This document shows positions 1 through 8,464 of a stretch of DNA of 64,000 nt, piece by piece (the first letter of the stretch is position 1; each line of letters begins with the position of its first letter). Location of the stretch: the NCBI GenBank assembly GCA_937928595.1, contig CALGJV010000033.1:1-64000 (forward strand), in the 5' to 3' direction. This DNA comes from an uncultured Phycisphaerae bacterium. Lineage in GTDB: Bacteria > Planctomycetota > Phycisphaerae > UBA1845 > Fen-1342. A program made the translations under genes and the position numbers. Below the pieces are notes generated by a model that was not told the origin of the DNA, did not search any database, and saw only the letters and a program-made list of their open reading frames with translations.

Positions 1-388
1 GCCCGGCGCACGCCGCGGCACGCACGGCCGCGGCGCAGCACGCGCGGCCGTCGGGCCCCAGCGCCGTGACCCAGGCCGCCGCGAACGCGGCCGCGGTCGA
101 CTCGTCGGCCGTCCCCAGGGCGTGCGCGAGCTCGTGGCCCAGCGTCGTCAGGAGCTCGGCGTCGGTTCGCCCGACCGCGTCGTACAGGTCGATGCGGCGC
201 AGCAACGGATCCCACGCGCCGCGGACGGTGCGCCGCAGGCCGTGCAGCGGCGCCGCATGGACGACCAGCGTGACGCCCGCGCGGGCCAGCGCCGCCGCGA
301 GTCCGGCGGCGCGCACCGCGGCGGCCCAGGCTGCGGGTGCGCGGTCGTCGATCGCGCGGCGGCGGGTCGTGGGGGCCGGGTCGGTCAT
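1..388 (-). CDS. Partial small HExxH metallopeptidase-like protein (C-terminus outside window)
   Basis: This minus-strand frame opens with ATG at 388 and stays open to the window edge (129 codons seen), so the C-terminus is missing. It carries a zincin signature, HELAHALG, around residues 82-89. About seven residues later comes ADESTAAAFAAAW, whose glutamate could be the third zinc ligand. No signal peptide or membrane segment is visible, so a cytoplasmic zinc peptidase is likely. It starts 17 bases after the stop of the Ski2-like helicase on the same strand, which suggests co-transcription. The arrangement of HExxH, then an acidic residue, then an Ala-Phe-rich helix recalls ImmA/IrrE-type minimal zincins, but the family cannot be fixed from the fragment. 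Confidence 0.6.
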   Translation of the reverse strand, partial: MTDPAPTTRRRAIDDRAPAAWAAAVRAAGLAAALARAGVTLVVHAAPLHGLRRTVRGAWDPLLRRIDLYDAVGRTDAELLTTLGHELAHALGTADESTAAAFAAAWVTALGPDGRACCAAAVRAAACAG

Positions 389-405
389 GGCACGTCGTCC
401 GGTCG

Positions 406-2607
406 TCAGGGGGCCGCCAGCGCCGACCGCATGTTCTGCGCCTCGGCCAGGAACCGCTCGGTGTACTTGGCGTCGACGCGCTGACACGTCTTCGTCGCCA
501 GCTCGCCGATCCGCTGATACTCCGGGTCCTCGGTCCGCACGAAGAACTCGCCGGCCAGGATCACCAGCCGCAGCAGGTGCCGCAGAATGAGCCCCTCCTG
601 CTTGATCAGGTCGAGCGCCCGCACGCTCTTGAAGAACTCGCAGTCGCGCGCGAACGCGTCGCCCGCGATCCACTTGGGCTGCACGAACACGGGCTCGGGC
701 GCGGCCAGGCGGGCCTCGAAGGCCAGTTTGAGCATCTCGGGAAAGCTCGGCGGCCGCTCCTCCTCGACCTCCTCCCAGCGGTCCACCCACCGGCGCGGCT
801 CTTCCTCTTCCTCCTCGTCGTCGGACCCGGGCGGCGGCGCCAGCTTCACGCCCAGCGCCGTCAGGAGCGGCTCGAGCACCTGCTCCTGGAGCGGCCCCTT
901 GGGCAGCGTCTCGGGGATGGGCACGCGCCGCAGGATGACCGGCGGGACCTCCAGCACGCTCTCCAGCGCCAGCAGCTTCTCCTCGAAGTTGGCGTAGACG
1001 AGCTGCTCGGCCAGGTAGTCGCCGAACAGCGGATCGACGCTGCGGTAGTTCAGCAGCCGCCCGATGCGCTCCTCGAGCGTCACGTGGTCGCCGTCGGGCG
1101 AGCGGGTCAGGTAGCCGAGCCCCTGGAGGTTGGCGAGCATGAAGTCGAGCTGCTGGTGAAAGCGCTCGATGTACTCGGCCCCGGCGAAGCGCTTGCCCAG
1201 GAAGTCGCGCGCCTCGTGCAGCGTGCCGGTCTTGGTCAGGAGGAAGATCAGCACGCCGTAGGGGATCATCCCCCGGCTGTAGAGCTTGGCCGGACCGGCC
1301 GCGATCAGCGTCTTGAACTGCCCCTCGCTCCAGTACTGCTCGGTGCTGCGCCGCGTGGGGCGCTTGCGCTCCAGCTCCTTGCGGAGGCGCAGGATGCCCG
1401 GATCCTTCGAATGCGGGTCGAGCTGCTCGTACTTGCGGCGCCACTTCCAGATCTTCACGTCGTCGTCGTGCGCCAGCGCGTACACGTAGCCGCGCGTGTC
1501 GAACTGCGGCCGGCCGGCGCGTCCGAACATCTGATGCGCCGCCGACGCCGGGATGAGCTTCTTCTCGCCGTGCTTGCCCTTGAGCAGCGTCACCAGCACG
1601 ACCGAACGGGCCGGCAGGTTGATGCCGGCCGCGAGGGTCTCGGTGCAGCAGACGAACGGAATGAGCTTGCGCGTGAAGAGCTCCTCAACCAGTTCCTTGT
1701 GGCGCGGCAGCACGCCGGCGTGGTGGACGCCGACGCCGCGCTGGAGCATCTGCGCCAGCTTCGGCCCGACGCCCTCGGACAGGTCGGCCTTGCGCTCGGC
1801 CAGCACGACCTCGATCTCCTGCTTCTGGCGGCTGGAGATCAGCGGCAGGCCCTTGAGCTTTTCCGCCAGCTCCCAGCATTCGTCGCGGTTGAACGCGAAC
1901 ACCAGGGCGGGCGTGCGGTTCAGCGCGTCGTCGGGTGAGATCATGCTGACCAGGTGCTCGGTCAGCAGCTTGTCCTCGACCCAGTGAAACTCGAGCGGCA
2001 CGCGGCGCTCGGCCGAGACGACCGTCGCCAGCCGGCGGCCGAACTTGGACTTGAGCCAGTCGGCGAAGTCGTAGGGGTTGCCGACGGTGGCCGACAGGAG
2101 CATGACGCGGACGGAGAGCGGCAGCAGGACGAGCGCGAGCTCCCACACGATGCCGCGTTCGGGGTCGTTGAAGCTGTGGAACTCGTCCATGACGACGGTG
2201 CCGACGCGGTCGAGGTCGGCGACGGCCGGGTCGCGGGCCAGCAGGTGGTTGAGCAGGATTTCGGCCACGACGACGCGGATGAGGGCGTCGGGGTTCTCGC
2301 GGCGGTTGCCGGTGATGAAGCCGACCTCGCGGCGGGGGAAGCCCCAGCGCTCCACGAGTTCCTGGAACTCGCGGAACTTCTGCTCGGTCAGCGCGATCAG
2401 CGGCGTGGTGTAGTACAGCCGCCGGCGCGTGTGCAGGGCCTCGAACAGGGCCGCCTCGGCGATCAGCGTCTTGCCCATGCCGGTCGGTGCGCAGACCAGC
2501 AGGCCGCCTTCGCACTCGAACCACGCCAGGAGCGCTTCCTCCTGCATGGGGTAGAGCCGGTGGGGCACGGCCTCGAGAAACCGCGAACAGACCTCGTCGC
2601 GCGTCAT
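406..2607 (-). CDS. Ski2-like DEAD/DEAH-box helicase
   Basis: 733-residue superfamily 2 helicase of the Ski2/Hel308 type, an ATP-driven nucleic acid translocase. Visible motifs in order are motif I APTGMGKT (40-47), motif II DEFH (141-144), motif III SAT (172-174), motif V TETLAAGINLPA (322-333) and motif VI QMFGRAGRP (359-367). After the helicase core there is a long C-terminal part with an acidic run (DDEEEEEE, about residue 605) and no recognisable nuclease motif. DEFH in place of the usual DEVH/DEIH is a mild variant. The gene follows pepF by 39 bases. A TATCCT hexamer sits only six bases before its ATG, which would give a leaderless transcript. Whether the substrate is RNA or DNA cannot be told from the sequence. 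Confidence 0.88.
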   Translation of the reverse strand: MTRDEVCSRFLEAVPHRLYPMQEEALLAWFECEGGLLVCAPTGMGKTLIAEAALFEALHTRRRLYYTTPLIALTEQKFREFQELVERWGFPRREVGFITGNRRENPDALIRVVVAEILLNHLLARDPAVADLDRVGTVVMDEFHSFNDPERGIVWELALVLLPLSVRVMLLSATVGNPYDFADWLKSKFGRRLATVVSAERRVPLEFHWVEDKLLTEHLVSMISPDDALNRTPALVFAFNRDECWELAEKLKGLPLISSRQKQEIEVVLAERKADLSEGVGPKLAQMLQRGVGVHHAGVLPRHKELVEELFTRKLIPFVCCTETLAAGINLPARSVVLVTLLKGKHGEKKLIPASAAHQMFGRAGRPQFDTRGYVYALAHDDDVKIWKWRRKYEQLDPHSKDPGILRLRKELERKRPTRRSTEQYWSEGQFKTLIAAGPAKLYSRGMIPYGVLIFLLTKTGTLHEARDFLGKRFAGAEYIERFHQQLDFMLANLQGLGYLTRSPDGDHVTLEERIGRLLNYRSVDPLFGDYLAEQLVYANFEEKLLALESVLEVPPVILRRVPIPETLPKGPLQEQVLEPLLTALGVKLAPPPGSDDEEEEEEPRRWVDRWEEVEEERPPSFPEMLKLAFEARLAAPEPVFVQPKWIAGDAFARDCEFFKSVRALDLIKQEGLILRHLLRLVILAGEFFVRTEDPEYQRIGELATKTCQRVDAKYTERFLAEAQNMRSALAAP

Positions 2608-2646
2608 GCGGGCAGGATAGCCGAAAGTCGGGGGCGGCCGCGCCTC

Positions 2647-4524
2647 TTACGGACGCGGGCCGGCCGCGGGCAGCAACTGCTCGAACTCGTCCAGCAGGCG
2701 CGCGAAGCGCCGCATCGTCGCCTCGATCGGCGCGGGCGTGGTCAGGTCGACGCCGGCGTTTTTCAGCAGCACGAGCGGGTCGTCGGACGACCCGGCCTTG
2801 AGGAGCCCGAGGTAGGCGTCCACCGCGCCGGGCCGCTTCTCGAGGATGCCCGCGCCGATCGCCGTCGCGGCGCAGTACGACGTGGCGTAGCGAAACACGT
2901 AGTGGTTCATGTAGAAGTGCGGGATGCGGGCCCAGTAGACCGCGTTCTCCGGGTCGGGTGTCAGCGCGGGGCCCCAGTGCCGCTGGAAGATCTCCTGGTA
3001 GAGCCGCCCGAGCCGCTCGGCCGTCAGCGCTTCGCCGCGCTGCGCCAGCGCGTGCGCCTCGTACTCGAACTCGGCGAACGCGACCTGCCGGAACAGCGTG
3101 CCGACCAGGTTGTCGATCATCTCGTTGAGCCGCACGAGCCGGGCCTGCGGCGCGTCGGCCTGCGCGAGCTGCCAGTCCTCCAGCAGCAGCTCGTTCAGAA
3201 TCGACGGCACCTCGGCGACGAACGAGCTGTACTCGCCGTACACCTTGGGCTGGCTGCGGTGCGTGAAGTGGCTGTGCAGCGAGTGCCCCAGCTCGTGCGC
3301 CAGCACCGACACGTCCCGCGGCGTGCCGTTGTAGTTGATCAGGATGTACGGCGGCGTGTCGTACGAGCCCCACGAGTAGCCGCCGGGACGCTTGCCCTGC
3401 GTCTCGTACACGTCCACCCAGCGCGACGCCAGACCGCGCCGCAGCGTCTCCTGATACTCCGGCCCGAGCGGCGCGACGGCCGCCGTGATCCGGGCCGCGG
3501 CTTCGTCGTACGGCACCTCCGCCGCGCCGCCGACGACCAGCGGCTGGTACAGGTCGTAGACGTGCAGCTCGTCGTAGCCGCAGACGCGCTTCCGCAGGGC
3601 CGCCCAGCGGTGCAGCAGCGGCAGGTGCCGGCCGGTCGTCTCCACGAGGTTGCGGTACACCGCGAGGGGCACGTTGTCCGGAAAGAGAACCGCCTCCAGC
3701 GCGCTGTCGAACCCGCGGGCCCGTGCGAAGTAGAGGTTGCGCTGCACCGCGCCGTTGAACGTGCCGGCGAACGTGTTCTGGAAGGCGGCGGCCGCCGCCA
3801 TCGCGCCCCGAAAAGCCTCGCGCCGCACGCGGCGATCGGCCGAGCGGATGAACCGGTCGTACCGGGCCGGGCTGAGCCGCACTTCCTCCCCCGTTTCGTC
3901 GCGGATCGTCGGCCACGGCAGCTCGGCGCTGCGCAGCACGTTGAACGTGTCCTCGGGGCTGGCCGCCAGGTTGCCGGCCAGCGCCAGCAGCTCCTCCTCC
4001 CGCGCCGACAGCGTGTGCGGCGCCTGACGGAGCACGTTGTTCACGTAGTGCGCGTACCCGCGCAGCGCCGGTTCGCGCGTCACCCATTCGCGCAGCCGCT
4101 CGGCCGGCAGCGTCAGCAGCCGCGGCTCGATCCACGCGGCGGCCTGCCCGTACCCCACCTGGAGCGTGACGGCCCGGTTCTTCAGCGCCAGGGCCGCGTT
4201 GTCGCGCGTGTCCTGGTCCGAGAGCTGGCTTGCGTAGACCACGAGCTTGTCCACCCGCCAGCGCGTGTCGTCCCGCAGCGTCAGCAGCGCGGCCAGCGCC
4301 ACCGGGTCTTCGAGCGGAGCGTCCTTGCGGCCCGCCAGGTCCCGCACGGCGGCCTGCGCCGCGGCGAAGTCGGCCTCCCACGCCGCCCCGTCCGCGTACA
4401 TCGCGGCCAGGTCCCAGGTGTACTGGGCGGGGATCTCGGCCCGGGTCGGAACGGGTCTCTGAGCCGGCGCCGCCGCGGCCGCGGCCAGCCCGATCACCAC
4501 GCCCAGCAGCGCGCGGAGTCTCAT
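2647..4524 (-). CDS. pepF: Oligoendopeptidase F-like M3 metallopeptidase
   Basis: 625-residue M3 peptidase that should cleave short peptides using a single zinc ion. The catalytic HELGHSLH motif lies near residues 406-413, followed by the family's tyrosine/glycine-rich region (ILNELLLEDW). Length fits PepF (about 600). It begins MRLRALLGVVIGLAAAAAAPAQ, a probable signal peptide, so unlike most PepF enzymes it may act outside the cytoplasm. It is the first gene of a minus-strand run with the helicase and the edge zincin. The M3 assignment is secure; the exported location is inferred from the N-terminus only. Confidence 0.92.
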   Translation of the reverse strand: MRLRALLGVVIGLAAAAAAPAQRPVPTRAEIPAQYTWDLAAMYADGAAWEADFAAAQAAVRDLAGRKDAPLEDPVALAALLTLRDDTRWRVDKLVVYASQLSDQDTRDNAALALKNRAVTLQVGYGQAAAWIEPRLLTLPAERLREWVTREPALRGYAHYVNNVLRQAPHTLSAREEELLALAGNLAASPEDTFNVLRSAELPWPTIRDETGEEVRLSPARYDRFIRSADRRVRREAFRGAMAAAAAFQNTFAGTFNGAVQRNLYFARARGFDSALEAVLFPDNVPLAVYRNLVETTGRHLPLLHRWAALRKRVCGYDELHVYDLYQPLVVGGAAEVPYDEAAARITAAVAPLGPEYQETLRRGLASRWVDVYETQGKRPGGYSWGSYDTPPYILINYNGTPRDVSVLAHELGHSLHSHFTHRSQPKVYGEYSSFVAEVPSILNELLLEDWQLAQADAPQARLVRLNEMIDNLVGTLFRQVAFAEFEYEAHALAQRGEALTAERLGRLYQEIFQRHWGPALTPDPENAVYWARIPHFYMNHYVFRYATSYCAATAIGAGILEKRPGAVDAYLGLLKAGSSDDPLVLLKNAGVDLTTPAPIEATMRRFARLLDEFEQLLPAAGPRP

Positions 4525-4681
4525 GGTCTGCCCTCATGTGCCGGCTTCCGGCCGGTCGCGATAGCATCGCCCGGCGCCGGTCGCGTGACAACCGGGCGGC
4601 CGGCCGGCGGCGCGCCCCTCGCGGTGCCCGCTCCCGCCGTGCTACGATGCTGACATTCCGGTCCAGTACGAAGGAAGCCGC

Positions 4682-6406
4682 ATGTCCAATCCGTCCGAAC
4701 TCGTCCGCAACGCCGCCGGCCGCCTGGTCCCCACAGTCGTCAACGGTCAGCCGCAGGTGCCGTTCAAGGGGGTGGGCCAGCATCAGCCCTCGGGCCGCAA
4801 GGCCGCCCCGCCGATTGCCAGTTCGAACGATTTTCCGCGCGACGGCAACAAGGTGACGGCCTACATGGCCGGCGTGCTGGAGCGGGAGGCGGGGCCGGCC
4901 GGCGACGGGCGCGGGCCGACGCGCGGGGCCGCGCTGAAGGCGCTGTTGCCGGCGCGGGCGGCCGCGTGTGAGGATGCCGTCGCGGTGTTCCGACGGGTGC
5001 TGCAACGGGCCGGGCTGCGCGACGGGATGCGCATCTCCTCGCACCACCACTTCCGCAACGGCGACAAGATCGCCGTGCCGCTGTTTCAGGCGGCGGCGGA
5101 GCTGGGTCTGAAGGACCTGATCTGGTTTCCGTCGGCGTGCTTCCCGTGCCACGCGCCGCTGATTCCGCTGCTCGAGGCGGGCGTGATCCACCACATCGAG
5201 GGCAGCCTGAACGGCCCGCTGGGCGACTTCTGCTCGACCGGCAAGATGCGCGGGCTCGGCGTGCTGCGCTCGCACGGCGGGCGCTGGCAGGCGGTGCAGG
5301 ACGGCGAGGTGCACATCGACCTGGCGGTGCTCGCGGCCCCGACGTGCGACCCGTTCGGCAACGCGAACGGCGTCAGCGGCCCGTCGGCGTGCGGCGGGCT
5401 GGGCTTCGGGCTGGTCGATTCGATGTACGCCGACCACGTGGTGCTCGTGACGGACAACCTGGTGCCGTTCCCGTGCGTGCCGTGGCAGATTCAGGGCAAC
5501 CATGTCGACCAGGTCGTGGTGCTCGACGTGATCGGCGACCCGAGCAAGATCGTGAGCGGCACCACCGAGCTGACCAAGAGCCCGGACCGGCTGCTGATCG
5601 CGGAGATGGCGGCGCAGTTCGTGGTGGATGCCGGGCTGCTGCGCGACGGCTTCTCGTTCCAGGCCGGGGCCGGCGGCACGGCGCTGGCGTTCGCGATCTA
5701 CCTGCGCGAGCACATGCTGCGGCGTCAGGTGCGGGCGCGCTTCATCCGCGGCGGCAGCACGAAGTATCTCGTGAGCATGCTGAACGAGGGCCTGACGGAC
5801 TACATCCTCGACGGGCAGACGTTCGACCTGCACGGCGTCGCCAGCCTGCGCGACAACCCGCGGCACGTCATGACCAGCCCGTTCACGAGCTACAACTGGC
5901 ACGGCAAGGGGCACTTCGCCACGTTCGTCGACATCTGCGTGCTCGGCGCGACCGAGGTCGACCTCGACTTCAACGCGAACGTCGTGACGCACTCCGACGG
6001 CCGGCTGCTGCACGGCATCGGCGGCTGGCAGAACTGCCTCGCCAGTCCCTGCGTCATCCTGCCGATCCCGGCCGTGCGCGACCGCATCCCCGTCATCGTG
6101 GACCGCGTGACGACGCTCGTCGGTCCGGGCGAACTGATTGACGTGATCGTGACGGAGCGCGGGATCGCCGTGAACCCGCGCCGCGAGGACCTGCTCAACG
6201 CCCTGCGGGACAACGGCTCGAAGCTGCCGGTGCGGCCGCTGCGCGAGATCAAGGCCGAAGTGGACCGGCTGTGCGGCGGGCCGCCGGCGCCGCCGACCTT
6301 CGGCGACCGGGTGGTGGCCGCGATCAAGTGGGTGGACGGGACGGTGATCGACTGCGCGCGGGAGGTGGAAATCCGCGGCGCTGCGCTGGGCGGCGGAGGG
6401 GATTGA
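4682..6406 (+). CDS. citF: Citrate lyase alpha subunit-type CoA-transferase, stand-alone
   Basis: 574-residue protein matching CitF, the citrate:acyl-ACP (CoA) transferase subunit of citrate lyase. Hallmarks are the HHHFRNGD segment (about 120-127), the HIEGSLNGPLGDF region, CGGLGFGLVDSMYADH, and the FQAGAGGTALAFAIYL glycine-rich stretch. It is somewhat longer than typical CitF (about 500-520), partly from an N-terminal region rich in Arg/Gly. No citC, citD, citE, citX or citG is within the window, so a complete citrate lyase is not encoded here. It could act with unlinked subunits or as an independent acyl-CoA transferase. An AAGGA ribosome site precedes the ATG by about five bases, and a TACGAT -10-like box lies at 4643-4648. 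Confidence 0.85.
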   Translation: MSNPSELVRNAAGRLVPTVVNGQPQVPFKGVGQHQPSGRKAAPPIASSNDFPRDGNKVTAYMAGVLEREAGPAGDGRGPTRGAALKALLPARAAACEDAVAVFRRVLQRAGLRDGMRISSHHHFRNGDKIAVPLFQAAAELGLKDLIWFPSACFPCHAPLIPLLEAGVIHHIEGSLNGPLGDFCSTGKMRGLGVLRSHGGRWQAVQDGEVHIDLAVLAAPTCDPFGNANGVSGPSACGGLGFGLVDSMYADHVVLVTDNLVPFPCVPWQIQGNHVDQVVVLDVIGDPSKIVSGTTELTKSPDRLLIAEMAAQFVVDAGLLRDGFSFQAGAGGTALAFAIYLREHMLRRQVRARFIRGGSTKYLVSMLNEGLTDYILDGQTFDLHGVASLRDNPRHVMTSPFTSYNWHGKGHFATFVDICVLGATEVDLDFNANVVTHSDGRLLHGIGGWQNCLASPCVILPIPAVRDRIPVIVDRVTTLVGPGELIDVIVTERGIAVNPRREDLLNALRDNGSKLPVRPLREIKAEVDRLCGGPPAPPTFGDRVVAAIKWVDGTVIDCAREVEIRGAALGGGGD

Positions 6407-6730
6407 CGGCTCGAAATCGCCGCAGAAGCGGCGGGGCGGCGGCCGATCCGGCACGCGAGCCCCGCGGGTTGCCGCGGATCGGTCGACCACGGTCAGGGGT
6501 ATGGTCCGCCCGGTTCGCCGGGACCGGGACGCTGCCTGCCGCGCGTGACGATCTGACAGGTTCCCGGGGCGCGCACGGGCGGCGCGCCGCTTCGTAAATC
6601 TCACATCTGAAATGACTTACGTGTTGTCAGCGCCCGCCGCCGCCCCGGCACGCCCGCTGCCTTGGGGACCGGTGACCGCCGCCTGCGGGGCGGCGCGGAA
6701 ACCGAGTTTGAGTCAGCGGAGGTGACAGAC
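6407..6730. other. Intergenic region between citF and the Hsp20 operon
   Basis: 324 bases without a gene. There is a small hairpin at 6509-6522 (CCCGG stem, TTCG loop) that lacks a following T run. An AT-richer island at 6591-6629 contains an imperfect inverted repeat, CGTAA at 6593-6597 and TTACG at 6617-6621. The promoter and heat-shock control of the three hsp20 genes must lie here, but I see no CIRCE element and no convincing sigma-32 type pair. Confidence 0.5.
6593..6621. promoter_or_regulatory. Imperfect inverted repeat upstream of hsp20 genes
   Basis: Half-sites CGTAA and TTACG, extending to seven bases with one mismatch, are separated by 19 bases inside the only AT-rich island of this gap. 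It could be an operator for the downstream chaperone operon. The arms are short, so chance occurrence is quite possible. Confidence 0.25.
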
Positions 6731-7162
6731 ATGTTTGCGTTGCAGCGATTCCCGTTCACGCCCGCCCTGGAGTTGCGGCGGGAAATGGACCGACTCCTGA
6801 ACACGTTCCTGCCGGAGATGTTCGAGCCCGCCGGCGGCGCGTACCCGGCGCTGAACGTGTGGGAGGACGGTGAGCGGCTGGTGGCCGAGGCCGAGGTGCC
6901 CGGGCTGGCGCTGAGCGACCTCGAGATCCTCGTGCGCGGCAACGAGCTGACGATCCAGGGGGCGCGCAAGGGCGCCAACGGCGAAGACGCGGTGTATCAC
7001 CGCCGTGAGCGCGGGACGGGCGAGTTCGTGCGACATCTGACGCTGCCGACCGAGATCGACGCGGACAAGGTGGAGGCGACGCTCAAGGACGGTGTGCTGA
7101 CGATCGTGCTGCCCAAGTCCGAGCAGGCCCGGGCGCGGCGGATCACGGTGAAGTCCAACTGA
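6731..7162 (+). CDS. Hsp20/alpha-crystallin small heat shock protein (1 of 3)
   Basis: 143-residue small heat shock protein, an ATP-independent holdase that forms oligomers and binds unfolding proteins. The alpha-crystallin domain spans roughly residues 38-140, with the A-x-x-x-G-V-L motif as LKDGVLTIVLPK near the end. The N-terminus (FPFTPALELRREMDRLLNTF) resembles other bacterial Hsp20 proteins. The start at 6731 is chosen over an upstream in-frame start because GGAGGTG lies six bases before this ATG. It heads a tandem set of three paralogues, the next beginning 27 bases after its stop. Confidence 0.93.
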   Translation: MFALQRFPFTPALELRREMDRLLNTFLPEMFEPAGGAYPALNVWEDGERLVAEAEVPGLALSDLEILVRGNELTIQGARKGANGEDAVYHRRERGTGEFVRHLTLPTEIDADKVEATLKDGVLTIVLPKSEQARARRITVKSN

Positions 7163-7189
7163 CAGGCCGATCCCCCGGAGGTGAATGCC

Positions 7190-7591
7190 ATGAACCATGA
7201 GACGCAGAGCGAGTGCAAGCTGACGACGACCTCGGCCGAGCCGGAGCGAACCCGCGGCGGGCGCACGTACGTGCCGGCGGTGGACATCCTGGAGCAGGGC
7301 GACGAGCTGCTGCTGCGGGCCGACGTGCCCGGCGCGCGGGCCGACGACATCGACATCCAGTACGAGCGCGGCACGCTGACCATCGCGGCGCGGGTCGCGC
7401 CGCGGGGCGACCCGCACCGCACCTGGGTCCTGCGCGAGTACGGCGTCGGCGACTTCGTGCGAACGTTCCAGGTCGGCGAGGGCATCGACGCCCAGAAGAT
7501 TTCCGCCGAAGTGCGGGACGGCGTGCTGACGCTGCACCTGCCCAAGGCGGAATCCGCCCGCACCCGCAAGATTACGGTGCGCGGCGGTTGA
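7190..7591 (+). CDS. Hsp20 small heat shock protein (2 of 3)
   Basis: 133-residue second Hsp20 paralogue. The alpha-crystallin domain covers about residues 25-130 and ends with VRDGVLTLHLPKAES. ATG at 7190 is preferred to a GTG at 7181 because GGAGGTG stands six bases upstream, the same spacing and sequence as for the first copy. It is the most divergent of the three: its N-terminal arm is a short polar stretch (HETQSECKLTTT) without the usual hydrophobic segment, and the arm normally mediates oligomerisation and substrate binding. It may therefore be an accessory partner of its neighbours, which is an inference. Confidence 0.9.
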   Translation: MNHETQSECKLTTTSAEPERTRGGRTYVPAVDILEQGDELLLRADVPGARADDIDIQYERGTLTIAARVAPRGDPHRTWVLREYGVGDFVRTFQVGEGIDAQKISAEVRDGVLTLHLPKAESARTRKITVRGG

Positions 7592-7634
7592 CGCGGACGC
7601 GGCGGAGCGTCGTCGTGGAAAGGAGTGTGGACCG

Positions 7635-8102
7635 ATGGAACTCATACCCTGGAGGAACAAGAATCGAACGGACCTGGCGGAGCGGTCCGTGGCACAGCTC
7701 CGCGACGAGATCACGAGCCTCTTCGACCGGTTCTTCGGCGGTCCCCGGGGTTTCGACCTCGGCCGCCTGACCGAGCTCGCGCCGCCCGTCGAGGTGCGCG
7801 AGGGTGAGAAGGACATCACGGTCCGGGCCGAATTGCCGGGCGTGCGGGCCGAGGACGTCCGCATCGAGGTGACCGGGCACCTGCTGACCATCGGCGGCGA
7901 GAAGCGCGCGGAGAAGGACGAGAAACGCGCCGGCTACCGGTACAGTGAGCGGCAGTACGGTGCGTTTCAGCGGATGGTGCAGCTTCCGGCCGAGGTCGAC
8001 GCCGACCGGGTCGAGGCGACGCATCAGAACGGCGTGCTGACCATCCGACTGCCCAAGCGGCCGGGCACCGAAGCGCGCCGCGTGAAGGTCCGCCACGCCT
8101 GA
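7635..8102 (+). CDS. Hsp20 small heat shock protein (3 of 3)
   Basis: 155-residue third Hsp20 paralogue. The N-terminal arm includes VAQLRDEITSLFDRFFGG, followed by an alpha-crystallin domain of about 100 residues with the motif HQNGVLTIRLPK near residue 138. It closely resembles the classical bacterial Hsp20 pattern (FDRFFG; RAELPGV; HLLTIGGEKR). A ribosome site AAAGGAG precedes the ATG by about nine bases. The 43-base gap to copy 2 has no terminator, so the three genes probably share one mRNA. Confidence 0.93.
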   Translation: MELIPWRNKNRTDLAERSVAQLRDEITSLFDRFFGGPRGFDLGRLTELAPPVEVREGEKDITVRAELPGVRAEDVRIEVTGHLLTIGGEKRAEKDEKRAGYRYSERQYGAFQRMVQLPAEVDADRVEATHQNGVLTIRLPKRPGTEARRVKVRHA

Positions 8103-8185
8103 CGGCGACCGGCGGCGCGGAGTGTCTGTGGTGGCGGGGCGACCCTCGCGGTCGCCCGCCGCAATTGGTGAGAATGAAGCGCGCC

Positions 8186-8449
8186 ATGCCGACGTACGAG
8201 TACCAGGCCGACCCGCCGGAACGCGGCTGTGCGCATTGCCGGCAGCGCTTCGAGATCCGGCAGAGTATGCAGGATCCGCCCCTGGCGGCCTGCCCGCAGT
8301 GCGGCGGGCCGGTGCAGCGGCTGATCTCGGCCTGCGGCATCTGCACGCAGCCGTCCGGCCGGGCGCTGCTGAGCGACCGCAACCTGAGGGCGAAGGGCTT
8401 CACCAAGCTCGTGAACGAGGGCGGCGGGAAGTTCCGCCGGACCGTCTGA
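8186..8449 (+). CDS. FmdB-type zinc ribbon protein
   Basis: 87-residue protein beginning MPTYEYQA, the signature start of FmdB/putative regulatory zinc-ribbon proteins. It has two cysteine pairs, CAHC and CPQC, spaced like a zinc ribbon, then a short tail. An eight-residue insertion separates MPTYEY from the first cysteine pair, where the family usually has Cys almost at once. Start 8186 is chosen on family similarity; alternatives are TTG 8165 and ATG 8174. The role is unknown; family members are loosely described as regulators. Its stop is 15 bases from the end of the convergent btaA. Confidence 0.8.
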   Translation: MPTYEYQADPPERGCAHCRQRFEIRQSMQDPPLAACPQCGGPVQRLISACGICTQPSGRALLSDRNLRAKGFTKLVNEGGGKFRRTV

Positions 8450-8464
8450 CCCGCGACGCCGGCC

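Noticed and set aside
1685-6604. A continuous 1639-residue open frame on the minus strand
   Set aside because: Runs through pepF, citF and the helicase in other frames, has no domain, and has Arg/Ala/Pro-rich low-complexity sequence typical of GC-rich shadows.
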